DNA of 64,000 bases from an uncultured Clostridia bacterium (GTDB taxonomy: Bacteria; Bacillota; Clostridia; Lachnospirales; CAG-274). Both the position numbers and the translations under genes were made by a program. Position 1 is the stretch's first letter; every line of letters begins with the position of its first letter. Below, piece after piece: positions 29,278-37,706 of the stretch. The notes under the pieces were generated by a model. The model did not search any database. It was given only the letters and a program-made list of their open reading frames with translations, and was not told the origin of the DNA. The DNA is taken from assembly GCA_947585865.1 (NCBI GenBank), contig CANPXH010000005.1:51615-115614 (forward strand), in the 5' to 3' direction.

Positions 29278-30657
29278 TCAAGTGTTTAGCTTGTCTATCT
29301 CATAATAGTCGAAGCGTGATGTCCTTATTATATCATAGTCTATTTTTTTGTTGAAAATATTTTCAATATCTCCGCAGACCTGCTTTAAGTGCTTTATTAT
29401 ATCCTCATTTGCGGATACCTTTACTCTGTTGTATACCGTAGAAGCAAATATATCCGCTATCTGATTTTTGATGTTGTCGCAAATACAGCCTATGTTCTTT
29501 ATGTGCCCCGTTCCGTTGCAGTAAGGACAGCTATGGAATATATATTTGCTCAAGGGTTTTCTCTTCTTCTGTCTAGTCATCTGCATAAGTCCAAGCTCCG
29601 TCATGCCGACTATGTGGACCTTTACTCTGTCGGACAATATGCATTTTTCCATGTGTGCTATAAGCTTTTCGTTTTCCGCTCTGTCCTTTATATTTATAAA
29701 ATCCGCAATTATCATGCCGCCTATATTTCTGAGCCTTATCTGTCTGGCAATTTCCTCACAAGCCGCTTTATTTATATTGGAGTAATTTTTGCTCTCGGTG
29801 GCTTTGCCGCTGTTCACGTCTACTACAGTCATAGCTTCGGTCTCGTCGATGACTATATATCCTCCGTTCTTGAGCCAAACTTTTCTTTCATACAGTTCGT
29901 CTATCTGTTTTTCTATAGAAAAATTTCTGAATATAGGTATTGCGCCTTCATACAGCACCGTGTTTTTGTAGCGCTTACTGAATTCTTCATAGTTTTCCCT
30001 GTCATTTGTAACAATAGTGCAGTCATCATCTCCTATATCCTTTATGGCTCTGTCAAGAGGTGAGCACTCGCTGTAAATAAGAGCAGGCGCCTTTGTGCAT
30101 TTGCCCCTTTCTATTATATCCGTAAGCCTTTCATAAAGCTTGGCAAGCTCCTTCGCTATATCCGCTGTGTCTGCGTTTTGCGCACTTGTCCTTATTATGG
30201 GAGATATGCCGTTTTTATTATATATGTCGCCAATCTCCTTAAGCTCCTGCCTTTTGGCACTGTCCGTTATCTTTGCCGAAACTCCTGTTTGTCCTTCGCT
30301 TTTTATCATAACGGCATAGCGCCCCGCCAAGCTCAGGGCAGATGTGGCAACAGCGCATTTTTCATCATAGGCTTCCTTTATTATTTGCAGCGTTATTTCC
30401 TGTCCGGGTCTTATATTTTTTATATTTTCCCCTTCCCTGCTGTCGTTTATCTGAATAAATACAGGCTTTTTATATCCTATGTTTACAAAAGCTATGCCCG
30501 ACGGCAAGACCTTTTCGACCCTGCCCGCATATATATTATCCGCCTGAACGCTTTCATTTTTGTCCTGCAGTATAAGCTCCGTAAGAACTCCGTCTAAAAC
30601 ATAGGCAGCCCTGTAAAATTCCGAAAGAGCGTCTATATAGATCTTTCCTCCTGACAT
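29278..30657 (-). CDS. rng: Ribonuclease G/E family endoribonuclease
   Basis: 459 aa. S1-like domain at the start (NIYAGRVEKVLPSGIAFVNIG), RNase E/G catalytic core with metal-binding Asp residues in VVDVNSGK and ADFINIK, and the zinc-link CPYC motif (SCPYCNGTG). Processes rRNA and mRNA. The start overlaps the upstream TIGR03936 gene, so the two are co-translated. Confidence 0.95.
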   Translation of the reverse strand: MSGGKIYIDALSEFYRAAYVLDGVLTELILQDKNESVQADNIYAGRVEKVLPSGIAFVNIGYKKPVFIQINDSREGENIKNIRPGQEITLQIIKEAYDEKCAVATSALSLAGRYAVMIKSEGQTGVSAKITDSAKRQELKEIGDIYNKNGISPIIRTSAQNADTADIAKELAKLYERLTDIIERGKCTKAPALIYSECSPLDRAIKDIGDDDCTIVTNDRENYEEFSKRYKNTVLYEGAIPIFRNFSIEKQIDELYERKVWLKNGGYIVIDETEAMTVVDVNSGKATESKNYSNINKAACEEIARQIRLRNIGGMIIADFINIKDRAENEKLIAHMEKCILSDRVKVHIVGMTELGLMQMTRQKKRKPLSKYIFHSCPYCNGTGHIKNIGCICDNIKNQIADIFASTVYNRVKVSANEDIIKHLKQVCGDIENIFNKKIDYDIIRTSRFDYYEIDKLNT

Positions 30658-31337
30658 AAAGGCACAAGCACTCCCTTCTCCTGTGTATAAAGAGTCTTTC
30701 TGACAATATCCGTCTTTGTAATATCAAACTCTTCATCCATGGATGAATAAATATATTTCAGCAGTACATCGGGCTTTAAATTTCCCTGACTGCCCGCAGC
30801 GATATTGCAATTCAAAACAGTGACATCTCCTCCATTGTCCACGCTTATATATCTTATAAGGGAACGTATATCCACTGTCCTTGTTTTCTTCTTGCCGACC
30901 TTCTCTATGTTTATTTCTTCCTTTTCCATTATACTGTCTACAGTGGATCGGATATCGTCAAATTTTTTGTTCAGCGATATGCTGTAGTCCGCCCATGCTA
31001 CGGCAGCGGCACAGCCTGTATCGTGGAAATCCATTTCCGACGCCTTAAGTATGGATATCCCGCTCGGCAAAACAGAATTAAGCATATTTTTTATTTCATC
31101 ACATTCTACTCTTCGTGTAAGCTGTATATCCGCTATTTCCCCTAAGCCTGACATACCCAAGGGCAAAGGCAGGGCAAATGTAATAAGCTGGTGGGGATTA
31201 TAGCCCCATGAATATCCTATGGGCAATTTTGCTCTTTTTATTATCCTTTGGAAAAATTTCAAAAGATCCAAATGACCTATATATATCATTTTGTCCGTCT
31301 TTGTAAATTCCAATCTGTATTTTATATTGTTATTCAA
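30633..31337 (-). CDS. TIGR03936 (DUF2344) protein, radical-SAM partner
   Basis: 234 aa from a TTG that overlaps the preceding gene's stop and sits seven bases after GGAGG. Signature blocks: YRLEFTKTDKMIYIGHLDL, LPIGYSWGYNPHQLITFALPLPLG. Always found beside, or fused to, TIGR03960. The function is unknown; the association with rng hints at RNA or ribosome modification (inference). Confidence 0.88.
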   Translation of the reverse strand: MNNNIKYRLEFTKTDKMIYIGHLDLLKFFQRIIKRAKLPIGYSWGYNPHQLITFALPLPLGMSGLGEIADIQLTRRVECDEIKNMLNSVLPSGISILKASEMDFHDTGCAAAVAWADYSISLNKKFDDIRSTVDSIMEKEEINIEKVGKKKTRTVDIRSLIRYISVDNGGDVTVLNCNIAAGSQGNLKPDVLLKYIYSSMDEEFDITKTDIVRKTLYTQEKGVLVPLCQEERSI

Positions 31338-33162
31338 AGCAGACACCTCCTCCAAAGGAAGCCGCTCCGCAATGGGCACACTGTCTGCGGCAGTTGGGAG
31401 TCACCTGCTCCGCCTTTGCTCTTTCCATTTCGTCTATGAAGAATTTCTTGCTCACGCCTATGGATATGTGATCCCATGGAAGTATCTCATCATAGCTGCG
31501 TTCTCTGTTTGCGTAAAATTCTTTTGAAAGTCCTGTGTCTTCAAAAGCCTGCAGCCATGCATCGTATTTAAAAAGCTCATTCCAACTGTCAAACTTAGCT
31601 CCAAGCTCCCATGCTCTCACTATTATCCTGCCGGTGCGTCTGTCGCCTCTTGCCAACACTCCCTCAAGAGAACTGAGCTCGGGTTCATGATAATTATACT
31701 TTACCTGTTTTCTGGTCATGTTATGCTTTACAAATTTCTGCTTTTTATCAAATTCCTCTACGGTGGATTGAGCAGTCCACTGAAAAGGCGTAAAGGGCTT
31801 TGGCACAAAGCACGCAGAACTTACGGTGACAGATATGGGCCTGCCCTTTCTTTCTTCCTTTGGTATCTCAAAGAATTTCTCCACAATGGCATTTGAAAGA
31901 TGTACTATGCCCATAAGATCCTCATCGGTCTCCGTAGGCAGTCCTACCATAAAATAAAGCTTTACTCTTGTCCATCCTCCGTCAAAGGCAAGCTTGCAGC
32001 CCTTCAATATCTCTTCCTCGGTAATGCCCTTGTTTATAACATCTCTGAGCCTTTGAGTGCCTGCTTCCGGGGCAAAGGTAAGACCCGATTTCCTAACAGC
32101 CTGCACCTTTTCCATAAGGTCAAGAGAAAAGGCATCTATCCTCAAAGAAGGCAGCGATATGCTTATCTTGTCATCGGCATATTTTTCTATGAGAGTCTCG
32201 GCAAGCTCCTTGAACCCTCTGTAATCCCCTGTGGAAAGGCTTGTAAGGCTTATTTCCTCATGCCCCGAATTTTCTATAAGGGAATCTGCAAGCTTTATAA
32301 GTCTGTCTGTGCTTTTTTCCCTCACAGGTCTGTATACAAAACCTGCCTGACAAAAGCGGCAGCCCCTTATACATCCCCTGAACACCTCAAGGGTGACTCT
32401 GTCGTGTACGGTTTCTATAAGAGGAACAAGCTGCCTGTCCGGATAAAAAGCTTCATCCATATTTTTTACTATGACCTTTTTAATAACAGAGGGCGCCTTT
32501 TTATTGTTGGGCGCAAATGATCTTATGGTACCGTCTTCATTGTATTCCACATCATAAAATCTCGGTATATATATACCCTCGACAGCCAAGGCCTTTTCAT
32601 AGAAATCCTCTTTTGTGCCGCCGTTTTTCTTGTTTTCCTTGTATATATCCAAAAGCTCGTCATAGCTTACCTCGCCCTCGCCTATGTAAAACATATCTAT
32701 AATATCGGCCAGCGGCTCCGGATTGTAGGCGCAAGGACCGCCGGCTATTATTATGGGATCCCTTTCCCCTCTGTCCTTGGACCATATGGGTATGCCGGCA
32801 AGATCCAGCATATTTATGATATTGGTATAGCTCATCTCATACTGGAGCGTAAAGCCGACAAAATCAAATTTGTTAATGGCATCACCTGTTTCAAGAGCAA
32901 AAAGAGGTATGTTGTTTTCCCTCATTTTTTCTTCCATATCGAACCAAGGCGCAAATACTCTTTCACAATAAGTATCTTCTCTTCTGTTCAGAAAATAATA
33001 GAGTATCTGCAAACCCAAGTGGCTCATGCCCACCTCATACACATCGGGGAAGCAAAAAGCAAATCTTATATCCGCATCCTCCGCTTTTTTTATTACCATA
33101 TTTATTTCATTTCCTATATACCGTGCAGGCTTTTCTACCTGCAATAAAATTTCTTTAAGCAT
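31330..33162 (-). CDS. TIGR03960 family radical SAM protein
   Basis: 610 aa. N-terminal B12-binding-like region (FAFCFPDVYEVGMSHLGLQ), radical SAM core with CIRGCRFCQAG holding the 4Fe-4S cluster, and a C-terminal Cys cluster (CRRQCAHCG). The reaction is not established. In other Clostridia it is fused with the TIGR03936 protein, here encoded just downstream in overlapping frames. Confidence 0.92.
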   Translation of the reverse strand: MLKEILLQVEKPARYIGNEINMVIKKAEDADIRFAFCFPDVYEVGMSHLGLQILYYFLNRREDTYCERVFAPWFDMEEKMRENNIPLFALETGDAINKFDFVGFTLQYEMSYTNIINMLDLAGIPIWSKDRGERDPIIIAGGPCAYNPEPLADIIDMFYIGEGEVSYDELLDIYKENKKNGGTKEDFYEKALAVEGIYIPRFYDVEYNEDGTIRSFAPNNKKAPSVIKKVIVKNMDEAFYPDRQLVPLIETVHDRVTLEVFRGCIRGCRFCQAGFVYRPVREKSTDRLIKLADSLIENSGHEEISLTSLSTGDYRGFKELAETLIEKYADDKISISLPSLRIDAFSLDLMEKVQAVRKSGLTFAPEAGTQRLRDVINKGITEEEILKGCKLAFDGGWTRVKLYFMVGLPTETDEDLMGIVHLSNAIVEKFFEIPKEERKGRPISVTVSSACFVPKPFTPFQWTAQSTVEEFDKKQKFVKHNMTRKQVKYNYHEPELSSLEGVLARGDRRTGRIIVRAWELGAKFDSWNELFKYDAWLQAFEDTGLSKEFYANRERSYDEILPWDHISIGVSKKFFIDEMERAKAEQVTPNCRRQCAHCGAASFGGGVCFE

Positions 33163-33186
33163 TTTATCCTCCGTTATTTTTATTAC

Positions 33187-34023
33187 CTATTTATTATCAT
33201 AGCCTAAATTTGACGGAATATCAACTAAATTATGATCGATACCGTATTTTTGGATAAATTCTATAAGGCTGTCCTCTGTTATCTCCCTTATTATATTGCC
33301 TTTTCTTACTTCAATAACCGTATAGTAGTCTATGCCGAGACAGTAAACTATTTTTTTCAGCTCAGTGTCCCAGGGTGCGGCTATCCTCCTGCATATATAT
33401 GCCCTGCTGCTCTTTGACGTAAGCATCCTGTATATGAAATATGCCGTGGAGCTCTCATATTTTTTGCTTTCCTTTATTATATATAAAGCAACAAGGAGAA
33501 GAGATATATTGTAATCCATGAGCACCATTTGCAAAAAACCTATCAGTATGAGCGTATAGCATATAACAAGACTCATATTGGCGGCATATCTGTTTGCCTT
33601 GAGCGTACCAAAAAAATAACCGCCTATACATACCAAGAGCCTGCTGCCGTCAAGAGGAAAAACGGGCAGAAGGTTAAAAGCTCCTATCAATATATTGATC
33701 TTCCCCACAATGCTGTTTATGAATATTATACCGAATATTATATTGAAAACAGGCGGTATGCCCAGCACAAGCATTCGCCTTGACAGGCATATGTTTTCAA
33801 GCCCCTGTATCTCCGCAGAAAGACCTACGGGCATAAATGTGATTCCCTTGACTCTTCCGCCGTATTCCAGCGCAAGCGCAATATGGAGCATTTCATGAAA
33901 GGCCATGAAAACATAAGCAATAAAAAATTGCTCTAAATAGCTTAGAGCAATCATAAGTAATATCAAAACAAAAAAGGAAAATCTGAATCTGATATAAAAT
34001 CCGTTCTTCAAAGCTGCCTCCAT
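33187..34023 (-). CDS. spoIVFB: SpoIVFB-like site-2 metalloprotease (M50)
   Basis: 278 aa, four to six membrane helices. Zinc motif HEMLH in the second helix and the third ligand in NLLPVFPLDGSRLL. A cytoplasmic C-terminal domain (CBS-like, YTVIEVRKGNIIREI) follows, as in Bacillus SpoIVFB. Cleaves pro-sigma-K inside the membrane late in sporulation. Directly downstream of the spoIVFA-like gene. Confidence 0.93.
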   Translation of the reverse strand: MEAALKNGFYIRFRFSFFVLILLMIALSYLEQFFIAYVFMAFHEMLHIALALEYGGRVKGITFMPVGLSAEIQGLENICLSRRMLVLGIPPVFNIIFGIIFINSIVGKINILIGAFNLLPVFPLDGSRLLVCIGGYFFGTLKANRYAANMSLVICYTLILIGFLQMVLMDYNISLLLVALYIIKESKKYESSTAYFIYRMLTSKSSRAYICRRIAAPWDTELKKIVYCLGIDYYTVIEVRKGNIIREITEDSLIEFIQKYGIDHNLVDIPSNLGYDNK

Positions 34024-34025
34024 AC

Positions 34026-34460
34026 TTAGCTTAAATATTCATAGGGATCTAAATATACGCCCTCGTGCATCACCTCATAGTGGAGATGCGGACCCGTTGC
34101 CTGACCTGTGCTCCCTGTGTATGCCAGCACATCCTTCTGCTTTATTTTCTGGCCCTTCTGCACGACCACCTTGCTCAAATGAGCATAAAGTATTTCATAA
34201 CCGTCATATGTGGCATACTTTACCCACCAGCCGTAGCTTTGGGAATAACCGCTGTCCAGCACCTCGCCGCTCTTGACGGCTCTTGCCTCCGTTCCCGCAG
34301 GCACGCCCAAATCGATGCCCTTGTGAGTCTCGCTTTTGCCTGTCACGGGATTTACCCTTGAGCCGAATACATCTGTCACAACGCCGTTGTCAATAGGAGT
34401 CACCCATACTTCGCTAGGGAGACTCCAGGGCTTTCTGATGCTTATAATAGGCGTTTTCAT
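34026..34460 (-). CDS. spoIVFA: M23 (LytM) domain portion of a SpoIVFA-like protein
   Basis: 144-aa ORF with no ribosome site of its own. Carries a full LytM domain with metal ligands in THKGIDLG and HLHYEV, so unlike Bacillus SpoIVFA it looks catalytically complete. It overlaps the upstream ORF (34414-34812) in the +1 frame. Joined by a +1 shift at CCC-TAG, the two would make one protein with a membrane helix followed by the M23 domain. Either a frameshift mutation, a sequencing error or a programmed shift. Confidence 0.8.
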   Translation of the reverse strand: MKTPIISIRKPWSLPSEVWVTPIDNGVVTDVFGSRVNPVTGKSETHKGIDLGVPAGTEARAVKSGEVLDSGYSQSYGWWVKYATYDGYEILYAHLSKVVVQKGQKIKQKDVLAYTGSTGQATGPHLHYEVMHEGVYLDPYEYLS

Positions 34461-34812
34461 TTTCCGCTATGCTCTCAAGAGTCTCTTTATCCAAGGCCAC
34501 GTCTTCGCCTATATTTGCAAGCAAGCCTATATTCTTTCCCTCACAAACGAAATTGAATACGGCGACCGCAGAGCTTTTTATGCTTTGAACAGACGTGCTT
34601 TGAGACAATACGCTTGTTATGCCGTCTGTCATTTTATCAGCAATATCACCGTTTAGCTTATATGTTCCTACGGCTATTATAGCAATGCCCAAGCATATAT
34701 TCAGCCGAAGTATAAATGTGTTTTTCTCATCGTTGCGCTTGTATATTTGGTCTGAATAATGTCTTTTTTTGATATTTCTTTTGTGTTTTTCGGAATAATA
34801 TCTTTTATCCAT
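34414..34812 (-). CDS. spoIVFA: N-terminal membrane portion of the SpoIVFA-like protein
   Basis: 132 aa from the ATG after GAGGTGAAAACT. A basic N-terminus with many Lys/Arg/Tyr residues, one membrane helix (ILRLNICLGIAIIAVGTYKL), and an extracytoplasmic stalk ending at a TAG. The stop falls in front of where the M23 domain begins in the next frame. SpoIVFA proteins hold SpoIVFB inactive in the outer forespore membrane, which fits the gene order. Confidence 0.75.
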   Translation of the reverse strand: MDKRYYSEKHKRNIKKRHYSDQIYKRNDEKNTFILRLNICLGIAIIAVGTYKLNGDIADKMTDGITSVLSQSTSVQSIKSSAVAVFNFVCEGKNIGLLANIGEDVALDKETLESIAENENAYYKHQKALESP

Positions 34813-34877
34813 AGTTTTCACCTCAATATATTATATTAAGATGAAATATTTTTATTCCTGTTTTTTCATATACGGGC

Positions 34878-35327
34878 TCATATGCTGTCTTTGAATTTAA
34901 ACGGCTCGGTAAAATTACCATCCAGATCAAAAGAAGATCTGAGAACTATCTCCTTGGAATCATCCATGCCGAAGCCGTCTTCATCAGCCCAATAGCGCCC
35001 ATCGGGCTGTACTGTCCATATGAATTTTATAAGGTTCTCTGTCATTCCGAAATCTAACGAAAACCTTACATACGGCGTTAACGGATTTTCAAGATCCTGC
35101 TCCCAATCTCCGTGGACTACGCCGGGAAAGTCCAATATCTTACCGTTTTCATCCACTATCTGTTTTATGAGCTTTTCGTCTTTATAAAGCCCCACTTCGG
35201 CTTTAGTATATCCGCCCATACCGTTGCTTACTTCCTTGCAGACAATATAATATCCTTCTCTCAGATCCAGACGTAAATAGGGATAGGAATATTTGCCTCT
35301 GTTTCTTTTAAATAAATTTCCAAACAC
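34878..35327 (-). CDS. Hypothetical soluble protein
   Basis: 149 aa from the GTG eight bases after GAGG. No family recognised. Predicted beta-rich (YPYLRLDLREGYYIVCKEV, ..YVRFSLDFGMTENL), acidic, no membrane segment. It starts 16 bp after the permease stop and is probably co-transcribed with it. Confidence 0.7.
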   Translation of the reverse strand: MFGNLFKRNRGKYSYPYLRLDLREGYYIVCKEVSNGMGGYTKAEVGLYKDEKLIKQIVDENGKILDFPGVVHGDWEQDLENPLTPYVRFSLDFGMTENLIKFIWTVQPDGRYWADEDGFGMDDSKEIVLRSSFDLDGNFTEPFKFKDSI

Positions 35328-35343
35328 AGTAACCACCTCACAT

Positions 35344-36783
35344 CTATCTTGGAATGAATATAAGAGTTATAAGCAGCAATATACATAATAAAACAAGAGC
35401 TGCGTTGATCTTAGTGTTGTATCCTATGAACAAATGGATAAGCACATATGTTATGACGCCAAAGCCTATTCCTATCAAAAGGCTGCCCGTCAAGGGCATA
35501 AGCAGCATAGTAAAGAAGGCAGGCACAGCTTCGGCTATATCCTCAAAATCTATATTCTTCAAAACGCCCATCATCATAACTCCCGCCATAATGAGCGTTG
35601 TTGCGGTAGCCGCAGACGGCACCACAGCCATAAGCGGAGTCAGCGATACCGAAGCCAATAAAAACAAGCCTGTGATAACGGCCGTAAGCCCCGTCTTTCC
35701 TCCTTCTATGACGCCTGTGGTGGACTCAACATATGTGGAAACGCTTGTGGAACCCAAAAGCGCACCGACTGATGTTGTAACGGCATCCACTTCCAATATT
35801 TTAGGCATATTTTTTTTATCCTTTATCTTATCAAAGCTCACCCCGGCATAATTTCCCATAGCTATGAGCAATGTCATAGTCTCAAATATATCCATTATAC
35901 ATATGGCAAATATTATTATGACGACAGACATTATGCCCTTGGTGATATCCCATGGCGTGGAAGTGTTCGTAAGCAGGTGGAAATCAAGCTTAAATGCAAG
36001 GCTCGTGATCGGTATACTGTAGCCAAAGCTGCCCTCTCCCAGCGCATTTACAAGACCCAGGGGTATTGCCAAAATTATACATACGATCTTGCCTACGAAT
36101 ATCGCACCATGAACGTGTCTTTTCATAAGCACCACTATAAATATTACAACAGCTATTGCAAGCACGGCACTGAGATTATTTTTGTCGGCCAGGTTAAATG
36201 TGAAAAAATGCACGCCCTCTTCCGAATAATCTATTATATGCGCTTTTTCTATTCCTGTAAACGCTATGAAAAAGCCTATACCGGCGCTTACCGCATATTT
36301 TATATTGTGGGGTATTATTTTGTGTATCTTTTCCTCAGCCCCCGTAGCCGACAGCACAAAGAAAAGTATGCCGGAAATAAATACCATGGCCAAGGCCTGA
36401 TTATAGGTGTAGCCAAAGCCCTTGCATATGGTATAGGTAACAAAAGTACCTATGGCAATGCTGGGACCCTGTACAAAAGGAGTGTTTGTGACCATACCCA
36501 TAAATATGGAAGCAAAGCCCGCCACTACAAAGGCTACCGCCGTAAGAGCGACCAGCATTTCCGAAGCTGTAAAATTACCTGCCACGATAGCGTTTTTAAC
36601 GATTTCTCCATGAGCATCCACCGCCCCCGGAAATGCCTCAATAAGTATCTCGGGCACAAGCATCACGGCATATATTATCGTGAAATAATTGGTGATACCG
36701 GCAAGCATCTCGTTTTTAATGGAGCTTTCATATTCCCTTATGCGAAAGCGTTTTCTTATAAGCTCCTTTATATATCCTCTCAT
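35344..36783 (-). CDS. NCS2-family purine (adenine/guanine/hypoxanthine) permease
   Basis: 479 aa with 12-14 membrane helices, of the AzgA/PbuG branch: GITNYFTIIYAVMLVPEIL near the N-terminus, NTPFVQGPSIAIGTFVTYTI, and SVSTYVESTTGVIEGGKTG in the core. Proton-coupled uptake of purine bases is the family function. Its 5' leader is only about 40 nt, leaving no room for a purine riboswitch. Confidence 0.92.
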   Translation of the reverse strand: MRGYIKELIRKRFRIREYESSIKNEMLAGITNYFTIIYAVMLVPEILIEAFPGAVDAHGEIVKNAIVAGNFTASEMLVALTAVAFVVAGFASIFMGMVTNTPFVQGPSIAIGTFVTYTICKGFGYTYNQALAMVFISGILFFVLSATGAEEKIHKIIPHNIKYAVSAGIGFFIAFTGIEKAHIIDYSEEGVHFFTFNLADKNNLSAVLAIAVVIFIVVLMKRHVHGAIFVGKIVCIILAIPLGLVNALGEGSFGYSIPITSLAFKLDFHLLTNTSTPWDITKGIMSVVIIIFAICIMDIFETMTLLIAMGNYAGVSFDKIKDKKNMPKILEVDAVTTSVGALLGSTSVSTYVESTTGVIEGGKTGLTAVITGLFLLASVSLTPLMAVVPSAATATTLIMAGVMMMGVLKNIDFEDIAEAVPAFFTMLLMPLTGSLLIGIGFGVITYVLIHLFIGYNTKINAALVLLCILLLITLIFIPR

Positions 36784-36813
36784 AAATTACCTCCCCATAA
36801 TATCCTATATTTA

Positions 36814-36842
36814 ATTATCCCCTATTTATCAAAAGTTGTCAA
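36814..36842 (-). promoter_or_regulatory. Sigma-A-type promoter for the purine permease
   Basis: TTGACA, 17 bp, GATAAT reading leftward, with the start codon about 30 bp downstream. Confidence 0.7.
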
Positions 36843-37077
36843 GTAAAATGGCACTTTCAATTGTAAACAAATGGTATATCACGGCACATGGCATATGCCT
36901 GCCGACAGTATATTATTTCCTATTTAAATGTAATTGTATAAATTGATTAATTATTTTAATAAATCCTTATTAATTTTAATGAAATAAAAACATAAACTTA
37001 ACAGCAAAAATTCTTGCATATTTTGTAGATTTGAAGTATAATATTATTCGATGTCTAATACATTTTAAATAGCTTAC

Positions 37078-37107
37078 TTGTTTTTTACCTTTTTATATAG
37101 GTATAAT
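37078..37107 (+). promoter_or_regulatory. Promoter of the hydCBA operon
   Basis: TTGTTT, 18 bp, TATAAT. The leader that follows contains ATTTGTC...GACAAAT (37128-37151), an inverted repeat that could be a hairpin or regulator site. The rest of the 400-bp gap (36843-37077) is AT-rich without genes. Confidence 0.55.
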
Positions 37108-37196
37108 GCAGGTGCAAGTTAAAAATTTGTCAATCTTTTTCGGAGACAAATGACATATTTAAAAAAAGGAAGTAATTTTAAAGGAGGTTTTCTTTA

Positions 37197-37706
37197 ATGG
37201 AAAAGCAAACAGTTCATGCCTTCACAGGTACGGCAGAACAGGAAGCTAAGCTCAAAGAGGTCATAAAAGAACATCATGACCAGCCCGGCGGCCTTATGCC
37301 CGTACTTCAGGGAGCACAAGAGATATACGGATATCTTCCTATAGAGGTTCAGCAAATGATAGCTGACGGTCTTAATATCTCCCTGTCAGAAGTGTATGGT
37401 GTAGCAACTTTTTATTCTCAGTTCTCCCTTACTCCAAAGGGCAAGAACAGGATCAGTGTTTGTCTCGGCACAGCCTGCTATGTTAAGGGTGCTGACAAAG
37501 TTCTTGAGGCAGTTGAGAAAAAGCTCGGCATAAAGAGCGGCGAATGTACCGAAGACGGTCTGTTCTCCCTTGACTCCACAAGATGTGTCGGAGCCTGCGG
37601 TCTTGCTCCCGTTATGCTTGTAAACGATGAGGTATACGGCAAGATGACGCCTGAACAGGTCGACGGCATTATTGACAAATATGCGAAGGCAGGTGACGCT
37701 CAATGA
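37197..37706 (+). CDS. hydC: NuoE-like [2Fe-2S] subunit of NADH-linked hydrogenase
   Basis: 169 aa, thioredoxin-like fold. The four cluster Cys residues are in CLGTACYVKG and CVGACGLAP. With hydB and hydA it forms the soluble HydABC/Hnd-type complex that couples NADH and, in electron-bifurcating members, ferredoxin to hydrogen. The start follows AAAGGAGG; the stop overlaps the hydB start by 4 bp. Confidence 0.95.
   Translation: MEKQTVHAFTGTAEQEAKLKEVIKEHHDQPGGLMPVLQGAQEIYGYLPIEVQQMIADGLNISLSEVYGVATFYSQFSLTPKGKNRISVCLGTACYVKGADKVLEAVEKKLGIKSGECTEDGLFSLDSTRCVGACGLAPVMLVNDEVYGKMTPEQVDGIIDKYAKAGDAQ

Noticed and set aside
36784-36842. Purine riboswitch in front of the purine permease
   Set aside because: The promoter lies only about 30 bp from the start codon, leaving no room for the aptamer, and its conserved loops are absent.
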